A stretch of 40,301 nucleotides of DNA from Lachnospiraceae bacterium (GTDB taxonomy: Bacteria > Bacillota > Clostridia > Lachnospirales > Lachnospiraceae), in the NCBI GenBank assembly GCA_016284355.1, contig JAEEOQ010000076.1:1-40301 (forward strand), given 5' to 3'. This document shows, piece after piece, positions 18,422 through 25,672 of this stretch. The notes below the pieces were generated by a model. It was not told where the DNA came from and did not search any database. It saw only the letters and a program-made list of their open reading frames with translations. Made by a program: the position numbers and the translations under genes. How positions within the stretch are numbered: position 1 is the stretch's first letter; each line of letters starts with the position of its first letter.

Positions 18422-19474
18422 TTATTTCTGATTTATTAGTTCGGGCAGGTTCTTTCTAATGTATTCTGCCCTGTATCTGCCTCTTTTTGCGTTGCCGTAA
18501 GCGGCACCGTTTAACATCTGAAGGTTTGCCCTCTGTATGTTTATCATCATTTTGTAAAACTCAAATTCACCGTCAAATTTGAGAATGCCGGTATCGGCAC
18601 CAAGCTTAACCTGCCCAAGAAGTGTGATGGCATCGGGGCAGGAAAGGTTTCTTGCATATTTTAAAAGCCCGTAAGATCTGTAGATCTGGTCTTCTATCTC
18701 TTCAAAATGCTTTGAAACAAGTACTTCCCTTGCTTTTCTCTCTTCTGCCACAACGCTGTCTGCCACATTATCAAGAGAATCGATTATCTCGCGTTCTGAA
18801 GGCCCTAATGTCCTTTGGTTGCTTATCTGACAGATATCTCCGATATTTTCGGTGTTTTCTCCGTAAATACCACGAAGCGCGATGCCGTAGCCCGCAAGCT
18901 CTGCCGCAAGTTTATTTATGTTTCCTGTATGGGTAAGAGCCGGCAAAAACATCATATAAGATGCTCTAAGGCCTGTACCAACATTTGTAGGACAGCTGGT
19001 AAGATAACCGTATTTTCTGTCAAATGCAAATCCAAGTCTTTCTTCAAGAGTGTCATCTACAAGACCGGAAAGTCTGTAAACTTCGTGCATATTCTTGCCT
19101 CTTGCAAAGGCCTGTATACGAAGGTGATCTTCTTCGTTTACCATAATGGAAACAGATTCATCTTCTGAAAGCACAAGCCCTGTGTTTGCATCCTTTTCCG
19201 CAAAATTCGGGCTTACTATATGTCTTTCCACCATAGCAAGCTTTTCATTTTCAAGAAGAGAATTAAAGTTGCAAAAAAAGAAATTCTTTCCGCATTTTTC
19301 TTCAAGGGCTTCCGTGCACTCTGCTGCATCTTTTAAAAGAGCAATTTCCTCTTCTTTGCTTATTTTGGCAGAGAAGGGGTATTTTCTAAGGTTTCTGGCA
19401 AGACGGATACGGCTGGAAATGACTACGTCGCCGTCATTGCCCTTACCTTCGTACCATCTTTCCTTAATTTCCAT
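18422..19474 (-). CDS. mcsB: Protein arginine kinase McsB
   Basis: McsB phosphorylates arginines of damaged proteins, targeting them to ClpCP, and belongs to the phosphagen kinase fold. The chosen start gives 350 aa (B. subtilis 363). Key segments are VVISSRIRLARNLRKYPFS, CPTNVGTGLRASYM with the conserved catalytic-loop cysteine, and QRTLGPSEREII. MEIKERWYEG is chosen as the start because AAGGAG precedes it and it aligns with the family; this makes an 11-bp overlap with mcsA. An upstream start would push 24 residues of unconserved sequence into the McsA reading frame. Confidence 0.95.
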   Translation of the reverse strand: MEIKERWYEGKGNDGDVVISSRIRLARNLRKYPFSAKISKEEEIALLKDAAECTEALEEKCGKNFFFCNFNSLLENEKLAMVERHIVSPNFAEKDANTGLVLSEDESVSIMVNEEDHLRIQAFARGKNMHEVYRLSGLVDDTLEERLGFAFDRKYGYLTSCPTNVGTGLRASYMMFLPALTHTGNINKLAAELAGYGIALRGIYGENTENIGDICQISNQRTLGPSEREIIDSLDNVADSVVAEERKAREVLVSKHFEEIEDQIYRSYGLLKYARNLSCPDAITLLGQVKLGADTGILKFDGEFEFYKMMINIQRANLQMLNGAAYGNAKRGRYRAEYIRKNLPELINQK

Positions 19475-19976
19475 TGCTTTCGCTCTCCTTAAGCTTTCTG
19501 ATCTCATCGCGAAGCCTTGCGCATTCTTCATAATTTTCTTCTGCAAGAGCCTTTTTAAGCATTATCTCAAGCTGCTCCGTTTCCGAAAGATGCATTATCT
19601 TCTCGACTTCCGCGTCTTCTTTTTTCATCTCTTCCTTAAGGTATGAAGGAATCTTTCCGGTGTGGGTAACAGAACCCTGTATACGCCTTACCGAGTTAAG
19701 GAGCATAGATCCGAAGGCCTTATAGCACTCATCACATCCAAGTTTTCCTGTCTCAAGGAATTCGCCGTAGGTCTCGCCGCATTTTTCACATGCCACATCA
19801 CCGCCTGCGGCGGCTGAAAGAATACCCGATAAAATGCTGCCAAGAGATGCGTTTTTCCCAAAGCTGCTCATCTCTGCGGCGCATTCTTCGCAAAGATGCT
19901 GTTCCTTCTTTTTTCCGCCTATGATCTCTGTGTAATAGATCTTTGCCTCGCGTTGCTTACATCTGTCACAAAGCAT
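19464..19976 (-). CDS. mcsA: McsA, zinc-binding activator of McsB
   Basis: McsA binds and activates the arginine kinase McsB and modulates ClpC. The protein is 170 aa. Four cysteine pairs form two zinc sites: CDRC near residue 3, CEEC near residue 29, CEKC near residue 59 and CDEC near residue 77. The C-terminus carries a UVR domain (EQLEIMLKKALAEENYEECA, then RLRDEIRKLKE). It begins only 3 bp after the cohesin/cadherin-like gene and overlaps mcsB by 11 bp. It therefore has no room for its own promoter and must depend on upstream transcription or a promoter inside the preceding gene. Confidence 0.93.
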   Translation of the reverse strand: MLCDRCKQREAKIYYTEIIGGKKKEQHLCEECAAEMSSFGKNASLGSILSGILSAAAGGDVACEKCGETYGEFLETGKLGCDECYKAFGSMLLNSVRRIQGSVTHTGKIPSYLKEEMKKEDAEVEKIMHLSETEQLEIMLKKALAEENYEECARLRDEIRKLKESESNGN

Positions 19977-19979
19977 TGC

Positions 19980-21209
19980 CTACCTCTTTCTTCTCTTTCC
20001 TTTGCTCTTTGCATTGCCTGCTGCATTGATAAGTGCGATACCAAGCAGTGCGCAGATGATGAATAAAACTATTATCACTCCGTAAAGGATCTTATCATCG
20101 CTCTTGATAAGATCTTCCGGAATTACCGTCTTTTCTACTTCTTTGATCTCTGTCTCGATCTTTATCCTGTCCATGGTCTTTTTGTCTATGTTAAACTCGT
20201 AAAAGCAGCCCTTCTCATCGTTAATAACGTATAAAAGCACAACTTCCGGGTTTGCTTCGTCCTTTTTCTTATAGGCAGGGATCTTTTTGCCGTAAAGCTC
20301 AAGTGTGTAAGCCTCGTAGCCTTCAGGGATATCCTTTATGTCTGCTACATGGGTAACTGTATAATTATATCTTCCGGTAAGGATAAAATTATTTCCCTGA
20401 CCTATCACAGAAAATTCATTTGCAAGGATCTCCGTAAGGTCGATCTTTTCTTCTTCAGGCTCTTCCTTTACGTTTTCTGCCTTATTTACAAGGATCGTAT
20501 AAGTCTTCTCATCGGCATTTGCAGCCTTAACTGTAATTATAACCTTATTTTCTCCGCTTGTAAATTTCTCATTACCGCTTACTGAGACCTTTGACACACT
20601 GTCCATCGGAGTAGCGCTTATTACAAGTTCATCTGTCTTTTCGCTTACCTCAGTCTTGTATTCGTATACATCAGGGTCAAATAAAGGGCTCAGGTTGCCG
20701 GGAGAAATAACAAGGCCTGAAAGCCTGCATTCAGCCGAAGCCGCCTCCACCGCTTTTACAGTAATAGAAAGACTTGAGCTGGATACAGATAGTTCACTGT
20801 CTGTGTCATCATCATAAACGTAAACATTTCCCTTAAAGGCTATCTCAGAACCTCCCGGTGCAAGAGCCTTAAAGATTATCCTGTAGGTACGCTCTTTACT
20901 TCTTACTGAAGGCTCGGGATCGTAAATCCTTAAAATGCCGTCACCGCCGCTTATACCGTCGTCTGCCGACTGAAATTCAAGAGTCCCCGCATTATAAGTA
21001 AGATAGCTTTCAAACCCTCCAAGTCTTACGCTGCTCTTAAGAACAAGGTCTACTTCGACAAGCTGCCCTTCAGTAACTTCCTCATTTTCGGCTATGATGT
21101 CAATATTTACGGAATCTGCATGTGCAAGCGGCGCAAATACGGTAAACACCGTAAATACAGCCATAAGTGTGATCAATTTTGTTACCGGTTTAAAAATACC
21201 TTTTTTCAT
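19980..21209 (-). CDS. Secreted, membrane-anchored protein with cohesin-like and cadherin-like beta-sandwich domains
   Basis: A 409-aa surface protein of unknown role. Order of parts: signal peptide (residues 1-31, ending PLAHADS); a cohesin-like domain (about 33-150) with NEEVTEGQLVEVDLVLKSS, GGFESYLTYNAGTLEF and a closing beta strand; a cadherin-like beta-sandwich domain (about 158-245) with LSGLVISPGNLSPLFDPDVY and ending KTYTILVNK; an acidic spacer; a further region with YTVTHVADIKDIPEGYEAYT; then one membrane helix near residue 375 and a basic tail KSKGKRRKR. AAAGGGGAAG precedes the start. It lies 10 bp after the SH3b-glucosaminidase gene, which ends in the same cadherin-like fold, suggesting the two proteins act together at the wall. 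No dockerin is visible in the window. Confidence 0.82.
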   Translation of the reverse strand: MKKGIFKPVTKLITLMAVFTVFTVFAPLAHADSVNIDIIAENEEVTEGQLVEVDLVLKSSVRLGGFESYLTYNAGTLEFQSADDGISGGDGILRIYDPEPSVRSKERTYRIIFKALAPGGSEIAFKGNVYVYDDDTDSELSVSSSSLSITVKAVEAASAECRLSGLVISPGNLSPLFDPDVYEYKTEVSEKTDELVISATPMDSVSKVSVSGNEKFTSGENKVIITVKAANADEKTYTILVNKAENVKEEPEEEKIDLTEILANEFSVIGQGNNFILTGRYNYTVTHVADIKDIPEGYEAYTLELYGKKIPAYKKKDEANPEVVLLYVINDEKGCFYEFNIDKKTMDRIKIETEIKEVEKTVIPEDLIKSDDKILYGVIIVLFIICALLGIALINAAGNAKSKGKRRKR

Positions 21210-21219
21210 TTCTTCCCCT

Positions 21220-23979
21220 TTACTGTCTGACTATGTTGATAATGTATATCTTCTGATCTCCGTTTTCTGCTGTAACTATAACAGGCAGAGTGTTTTCTCC
21301 GTCCATAAGAGCTACTTCCCCAAAGCCTGTTACGCTGCTCTTCTTGCTTGCGGTAGCACCGCTTACCACAACCGAGTAAACGTCTGCATCAACTATTACG
21401 CTGTATACCTGTTCCGTGGCAGAAGCGTTAAATGAAGGCGTAAGGTTGTACCCGTCTACTTCAAGGCTCTTAAGCCAGTTGTTAGGATTAAGTGAATCCA
21501 CAGGCTTTGCGCAAGGCGTTTCAGGCATATTAAGGTACACAGGTATAGAGAATATAACAGGAGTCTGCGCCATAAGGCTGTAGGCAGCCGATGTCTTTAT
21601 ACTCTCTGCCCAGGCCGCCTCAACATTGCTCATATACTGATGAGAAAATGTGGATGTTGGCGTCATGTTGAATTTCTCAAGATATACCGTATTTTGTCCT
21701 CTTTGTATGTAATTGATACCGATATAAGCGCCGCCGCCAACGATAGATCGGTATGGGCTTGTCCAAGGTATCTTTATGTAATCGTTAAAAAGCATTGTGG
21801 TCCCGTTTACAGTCGTTGACTTTCCGGCGTTTCCGTTTGCAGCATAAGTAAGGCCGTTTGCAACAGCGCCGCCCTTTGCAGTGCTCTGAGTCGCGCCGAT
21901 ATTATAGAAATTGTAATAACCTTCGTGCCCTGCCACATTACCTGATACCGAACTGCTCATAGAAGTGGTTCCTGTTACAACCTCCTGTTTAGCACGGCTT
22001 GCAAGATGGTAAGGGCTGACACCCGAGTACTCCGCTGCCTTCATAAATGTATCTGCATAGGTCATATAAGCCGTATTGCCCTCATCATCTATATAGCTGT
22101 AAGAAGCATAGCTCATAGGCGTTCCCGCAAGGATATTTTCAACCCCTGCCACAGTCTGATAACCGGGCTGGTAAGAAAGAAGCTCAAACTGGAACACTTC
22201 CGTGTCGTTAAGGAAGTTTCGAGGATCCATATAAAAAGCAACCGCATCTTTTGAGGCAGTAACCCAGGTTGAACCGTCAAATGGAATAAATTTATCGGAA
22301 AGCCAGTTATATGCACCGCTCTCAAGAGACTTATAAGCTACATTCTTTCCGTTTGTAATAAGGTTTTTACCAACCATACTTTCAGAATCAAGAGCCGTCT
22401 GCCAGTCAATATTAAGATGGTTTGCTCTGAATTCCCAGTAAGGATGGGATGCGTGCAATGTCCTGAGATACGGTTTGTAGCTTTCAGGGAAGCCCTGGGC
22501 GCTCATATAAGTTTCAAACTCTGCATCAGTCATAAGATTTGCAGGGGTCGTAATCTCTGTCGGGCTTTCAGGTATCACAGTGCCGGCATCAAAGGAAACC
22601 TCTGTAAGAAGAACATAGCCCGCAGTGTAGTATCCGCCTCTTTCTACTGTAACAAGAAGCCAGGTGTTTCCTTCCGCATCGTTTTCAAAACTGTATGTGG
22701 TAACTTTTGTACCTGTTTCAAGGCTCATGGTATTGCCGTTTGAATCAAGCACAGCATCGTATGTTTTACCTGCGCTGCAGCGAAGCATGACAGGGCCGCC
22801 TGTGATAAGGCCTTCTTTAAGAAGATAAGGATTATCGGTTCCGGAGTTGGCTTCGCTTCCTTTACCTTCATCTTCCTTCTTATCGCCTTCAGTTCCTTCG
22901 CTTTCTTTGCCGGGGTCCGGGGTATCTGTCTTTTCCGGCTCAGGCTGGTAAGCCGACTTTGTAAGCCTGAAATCTACATATTCAGCCTTTACATAGCCCT
23001 TTAAAAGCTTAGTTCCGTAGTAAAACTTCACCATAAACCACTTTTCGCCGTTGTACACCTTTTCGCCGTAAATGATGACTTTTTTACCCACTTTAAAATT
23101 AAGCTTTTTACCGTTATATTTGTAAATAGTGGCACTTCCTGCACCGGTCTTTGATCTTACGTATACTTTTTTATTTATCTGTCCGTTAACCTTGCAGGCT
23201 TTGCCATCTTCTGTCTGAAGCGTAACATAATCTGCGGAAACATAGCCTGTAAGGGTCTTTTTTCCGGCCTTAAAGCTTACCTTGTACCAAAAGCCTTTAC
23301 CGTTCTTATCATTTTCTCTTGCAAGAACGTTGATGATCTCGCCTGATTTTAGACTCTTTGCTTCGCTTTTGTAAGTAAGCTGCCCATATGTGGTGGCAGG
23401 GCCTGTCCTTACTCTAAGAGAGGCAGCCGTCACCTTTCCCTTGCAGGAAAAAGCGTCATAATAAACTCCGGCTACTACGGTATATGTAACGCCATCTACA
23501 GTAACAACGCCGTCTGTAACCACTGTATCTTTAGATGTATCCTTTGGCGTTTTCTCTTTAGTTTCTTCTTTTGTTTCTTCTTTTGTTTCTTCTTTAGTTT
23601 CTTTTTCTGTATCTTTTGCTGTATCGTCAGCCTTTTTTTCGTCTTTACCGTCATCCGCTTCTTTAAGGGTGACATAATCTGCTATAACATAGCCTTCTAT
23701 AGTCTGTCCTTCAAATTTAAAGGAAATCTTATACCAGCCGTTTTCCTTTGCGGTAACAGTGGCAGTGTCGCCTGTCTTCATAAAAGCAGAGACTCCGTTT
23801 ACGTCTACCTTATCGTAACTTGTACCCGGCCCTTTTCTTATATTAAGGGAATTTACATTACATGTAATGGTTTTTACGGTAGCAGCAAGGACTCTGCCGC
23901 TCCTCGGAATATGTAAAGAGGTAAGCAAGATAGCAGTCATTAAAACAAAAGCAATTATTCTTTTTTTGTGTCTCAACAC
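21220..23979 (-). CDS. Secreted SH3b-repeat glucosaminidase-type peptidoglycan hydrolase
   Basis: A 919-aa exported cell-wall hydrolase. A signal peptide is followed by four SH3b-like repeats (about 36-106, 175-255, 258-335, 395-470), each with a Leu-Arg/Asn-x-Arg strand and ending in a GYV-x-A(D/E)YV-like strand. An EETK repeat linker separates the first two. The catalytic part (about 490-830) resembles glucosaminidase (LytG family), with VAFYMDPRNFL, a glutamate in LASRAKQEV as the likely catalytic acid, and YNFYNIGA. The last 80 residues form a cadherin-like beta sandwich. The start is GTG, with AAAGGTGGTGA upstream. It heads the gene run that includes mcsA-mcsB-clpC. The glycosidase class is inferred from motifs. 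Confidence 0.87.
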   Translation of the reverse strand: MLRHKKRIIAFVLMTAILLTSLHIPRSGRVLAATVKTITCNVNSLNIRKGPGTSYDKVDVNGVSAFMKTGDTATVTAKENGWYKISFKFEGQTIEGYVIADYVTLKEADDGKDEKKADDTAKDTEKETKEETKEETKEETKEKTPKDTSKDTVVTDGVVTVDGVTYTVVAGVYYDAFSCKGKVTAASLRVRTGPATTYGQLTYKSEAKSLKSGEIINVLARENDKNGKGFWYKVSFKAGKKTLTGYVSADYVTLQTEDGKACKVNGQINKKVYVRSKTGAGSATIYKYNGKKLNFKVGKKVIIYGEKVYNGEKWFMVKFYYGTKLLKGYVKAEYVDFRLTKSAYQPEPEKTDTPDPGKESEGTEGDKKEDEGKGSEANSGTDNPYLLKEGLITGGPVMLRCSAGKTYDAVLDSNGNTMSLETGTKVTTYSFENDAEGNTWLLVTVERGGYYTAGYVLLTEVSFDAGTVIPESPTEITTPANLMTDAEFETYMSAQGFPESYKPYLRTLHASHPYWEFRANHLNIDWQTALDSESMVGKNLITNGKNVAYKSLESGAYNWLSDKFIPFDGSTWVTASKDAVAFYMDPRNFLNDTEVFQFELLSYQPGYQTVAGVENILAGTPMSYASYSYIDDEGNTAYMTYADTFMKAAEYSGVSPYHLASRAKQEVVTGTTSMSSSVSGNVAGHEGYYNFYNIGATQSTAKGGAVANGLTYAANGNAGKSTTVNGTTMLFNDYIKIPWTSPYRSIVGGGAYIGINYIQRGQNTVYLEKFNMTPTSTFSHQYMSNVEAAWAESIKTSAAYSLMAQTPVIFSIPVYLNMPETPCAKPVDSLNPNNWLKSLEVDGYNLTPSFNASATEQVYSVIVDADVYSVVVSGATASKKSSVTGFGEVALMDGENTLPVIVTAENGDQKIYIINIVRQ
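23557..23606 (-). repeat. 12-bp tandem repeat encoding the EETK linker
   Basis: Three full and one partial copy of a 12-bp unit (plus-strand GTTTCTTCTTTT) lie inside the SH3b-glucosaminidase gene. They encode repeated EETK in the linker after the first SH3b domain. Copy number may vary between strains by slippage without breaking the frame. Confidence 0.8.
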
Positions 23980-24031
23980 TGCTCACCACCTTTCTTGTTT
24001 CTAGTTTTTCTTATCTGATTAAAATTCCTCA

Positions 24032-24060
24032 AGTAAATTGTAACACAACGGCTATGTCAA
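24032..24060 (-). promoter_or_regulatory. Candidate promoter for the SH3b-glucosaminidase / mcsAB-clpC run
   Basis: On the minus strand, a perfect TTGACA (24055-24060) is followed after 17 bp by a weak -10, TTTACT (24032-24037). I see no CtsR-type direct heptad repeat (GGTCAAA) nearby. The weak -10 makes the exact start uncertain. Confidence 0.4.
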
Positions 24061-24083
24061 TTGTATGGCAAAATTCTAAAGAA

Positions 24084-24121
24084 TAAAAAAAGCAGAACAC
24101 CCCTAAATGATGTTCTGCTTT
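24084..24121 (-). terminator. Rho-independent terminator after rplT
   Basis: On the minus strand AGCAGAACA and TGTTCTGCT form the stem, followed by TTTTTTATTC. It closes the infC-rpmI-rplT operon. Confidence 0.9.
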
Positions 24122-24137
24122 AAGTATTCTTTTGGAA

Positions 24138-24494
24138 TTAAGCGATCTTAGCCTTTGCTGACTCAGCAAGCTTTGCAAAACCTTCAGGATCTGCGATAGC
24201 CATCTCTGAGAGCATCTTTCTGTTGATGTCGATGTTAGCAAGCTTAAGACCATACATAAATTTGCTGTATGAAAGTCCGTTGATTCTAGCTGCTGCGTTG
24301 ATACGAGCGATCCAGAGCTGTCTGAACTGTCTCTTTCTCTGACGACGTCCTGCGTATGCGCTTGTAAGAGCACGCATAACTGACTGCTTAGCTACTCTGT
24401 ACTGTTTGCTTCTAGCTCCTCTATAACCTTTAGCGAGCTTTAATACTCTGTTATGTTTCTTTCTGGCATTCATGCCACCTTTAACTCTAGCCAT
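24138..24494 (-). CDS. rplT: 50S ribosomal protein L20
   Basis: L20 is an early-binding 23S rRNA assembly protein. In Firmicutes it also represses its own operon by binding the leader upstream of infC. The protein is 118 aa, basic, with the typical start MARVKGG and the [16 protein letters not shown] segment that contacts rRNA. GGAGGAAAT precedes the start. It is third in infC-rpmI-rplT and is followed by a terminator. Confidence 0.98.
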   Translation of the reverse strand: MARVKGGMNARKKHNRVLKLAKGYRGARSKQYRVAKQSVMRALTSAYAGRRQRKRQFRQLWIARINAAARINGLSYSKFMYGLKLANIDINRKMLSEMAIADPEGFAKLAESAKAKIA

Positions 24495-24528
24495 GTGTAA
24501 TTTCCTCCTTCTTAGTCTACCTTAGCGA

Positions 24529-24726
24529 TTAAGCGTAAGGCATAACCTTTCTCATTGCCTTCATGCTTGTTGAATCGATCTCAGTAGCTTTTCTGAGGTT
24601 TCTCTTTCTCTTTGTTGTCTTCTTTGTAAGGATATGGCTCTTGAAAGCCTTCATTCTCATAAGCTTACCTGTTCCGGTAACTTTAACACGCTTTTTAGCT
24701 CCGGATTTTGTCTTCATTTTTGGCAT
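24529..24726 (-). CDS. rpmI: 50S ribosomal protein L35
   Basis: A 65-aa basic large-subunit protein with the characteristic [13 protein letters not shown] start and [16 protein letters not shown] core. It has a strong GGAGGAAT site and lies between infC and rplT in the usual order. Confidence 0.98.
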   Translation of the reverse strand: MPKMKTKSGAKKRVKVTGTGKLMRMKAFKSHILTKKTTKRKRNLRKATEIDSTSMKAMRKVMPYA

Positions 24727-24766
24727 AATTTATTCCTCCATTCTAAAATGTAAGTGCTTATTGCTG

Positions 24767-25273
24767 TTAACGCTTTTCTCCAAGAAACATACTCATGTTT
24801 CTGCCTTCAAGCTTGGCAGGTTTCTCGATAACAGCCACATCTTCGATGATCTTGAAGAATTCATCAAGGATCACTTTGCTTGACTGTACGTGAGTCATCT
24901 CACGACCTCTGAACCTTAAGGTAACCTTAACCTTATCGCCATGTTCAATGAACTTACGCGCCTGATTGGCTTTTGTGTTCAAGTCGTTTGTATCGATGTT
25001 TGGAGAAAATCTGATCTCTTTAACTTCGGTAACCTTCTGCTTTTTCTTAGCCTCTTTTTCTCTTCTGGCCTGCTCGTAACGGAACTTTCCGTAATCAACT
25101 ATACGGCAGACAGGCGGTTTTGCTGTAGGAGCTATCTTTACAAGGTCAACTCCTGCTTCTTTTGCAAGGGCCATAGCTTCCTTTGAAGACATAACACCGA
25201 GCTGGGCTCCGTCTTCTCCGATAACTCTGACTTCCTTGTCTCTAATCTGTTCATTGATCATTAAATCGCTAAT
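24767..25273 (-). CDS. infC: Translation initiation factor IF-3, probably starting at AUU
   Basis: IF3 binds the 30S subunit, blocks premature subunit joining and rejects non-canonical start codons. The protein has the IF3 N-domain (INEQIRDKEVRVIGEDG), the DLVKIAPTAKPPVCRI and DYGKFRYEQ signatures, and a C-domain with VTLRFRGREM. I place the start at ATT (25273-25271). The ribosome binding site GGGAGG (25283-25288) is 9 bp before it, while it is 21 bp from the first in-frame ATG (25261), too far for efficient use. AUU starts are established for infC in other bacteria, where they allow IF3 to limit its own synthesis. This gives 168 aa. If the ATG is used, the product is 164 aa from 25261. Confidence 0.93.
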   Translation of the reverse strand: MSDLMINEQIRDKEVRVIGEDGAQLGVMSSKEAMALAKEAGVDLVKIAPTAKPPVCRIVDYGKFRYEQARREKEAKKKQKVTEVKEIRFSPNIDTNDLNTKANQARKFIEHGDKVKVTLRFRGREMTHVQSSKVILDEFFKIIEDVAVIEKPAKLEGRNMSMFLGEKR

Positions 25274-25282
25274 GTTAGTGCA

Positions 25283-25288
25283 CCTCCC
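25283..25288 (-). promoter_or_regulatory. Ribosome binding site that selects the AUU start of infC
   Basis: GGGAGG on the minus strand is the only good Shine-Dalgarno sequence near the infC start. Its spacing of 9 nt to ATT and 21 nt to the nearest ATG favours the AUU start. Confidence 0.7.
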
Positions 25289-25303
25289 AATACTTTAAAT
25301 GTG

Positions 25304-25473
25304 GATGGTTAACCATCGCACCGCTACGTGCTTTGCACTCTCGCGTTGCTGCCATCAATTCGCATATCGCCATGCTTCGCATGCCTTTTATGCTCATTGA
25401 TGTGGCGTTCGGATCAAATCCATCTTTTGAAAAGCAAGCTTTTCACAGAAGTCTTTAATCCTCACTGGTTAAC
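25304..25473. repeat. Hairpin-rich, GGTTAAC-bounded element between the L20-type attenuator and infC
   Basis: The stretch starts with the palindrome GATGGTTAACCATC (25304-25317) and ends at TGGTTAAC (25466-25473), directly beside the attenuator T-tract. Inside are a GTGC-TTT-GCAC hairpin (25328-25338), a long stem CATCAAT (25353-25359) with ATTGATG (25396-25402) enclosing CATGC/GCATG, and a perfect TGAAAAGC/GCTTTTCA hairpin (25428-25445). No ORF is present. It resembles an inserted small repeat, or an extra structured leader segment. Confidence 0.45.
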
Positions 25474-25505
25474 AAAAAAACGTGAACAGCAAAGCTATCC
25501 ACGTT
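25474..25505 (-). terminator. Leader attenuator upstream of infC
   Basis: On the minus strand an 11-bp imperfect stem, ACGTGGATAGC with GCTGTTCACGT around TTT, runs into TTTTTTT. It lies about 120 nt after the promoter and 200 nt before infC, so it should stop transcription early unless an alternative leader fold forms. Confidence 0.85.
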
Positions 25506-25620
25506 CCGAATAATTCTTATCTGATTAATAAAAATATACGGACCAGGGTCACAGCGCTCTCGCGCGTGCCAAGGTGGAAGCGGATGCTTCACTTGTAACT
25601 GTTGTGATTCTCACAACCTT
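25474..25620 (-). ncRNA. L20-type autoregulatory leader of the infC operon
   Basis: The transcribed leader between the promoter and the attenuator contains a GTTGTGA-GAA-TCACAAC hairpin (25601-25617), a GTGAAGC/GCTTCCAC stem, and a GCGC-GAGA-GCGC tetraloop helix (25554-25565) flanked by GGCAC/GTGACC, then the terminator. Position, layout and stem motifs fit the L20 leader of Firmicutes, in which L20 binding favours the terminator and so lowers IF3, L35 and L20 synthesis. The family call is from memory of the motif; a covariance-model match was not run. Confidence 0.75.
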
Positions 25621-25624
25621 TGAT

Positions 25625-25654
25625 ATTATACAACGCTCCTTAGGGCTTTGTCAA
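25625..25654 (-). promoter_or_regulatory. Sigma-A promoter of infC-rpmI-rplT
   Basis: On the minus strand a perfect TTGACA (25649-25654) and a perfect TATAAT (25625-25630) are separated by 18 bp, giving a leader of about 340 nt before infC. Confidence 0.88.
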
Positions 25655-25672
25655 CAAAAAAATTTTAAATAG

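Noticed and set aside
23557-23606. Promoter-type or phase-variation repeat
   Set aside because: The unit is 12 bp and keeps the reading frame, so it is a flexible protein linker and not an on/off switch.
23980-24137. CtsR operator upstream of the gene run containing mcsA-mcsB-clpC
   Set aside because: I searched for direct GGTCAAA heptads on both strands and found none.
25506-25620. T-box leader upstream of infC
   Set aside because: No T-box sequence (TGGNACCGCG) or AG-bulge is present; the layout fits an L20-type leader better.
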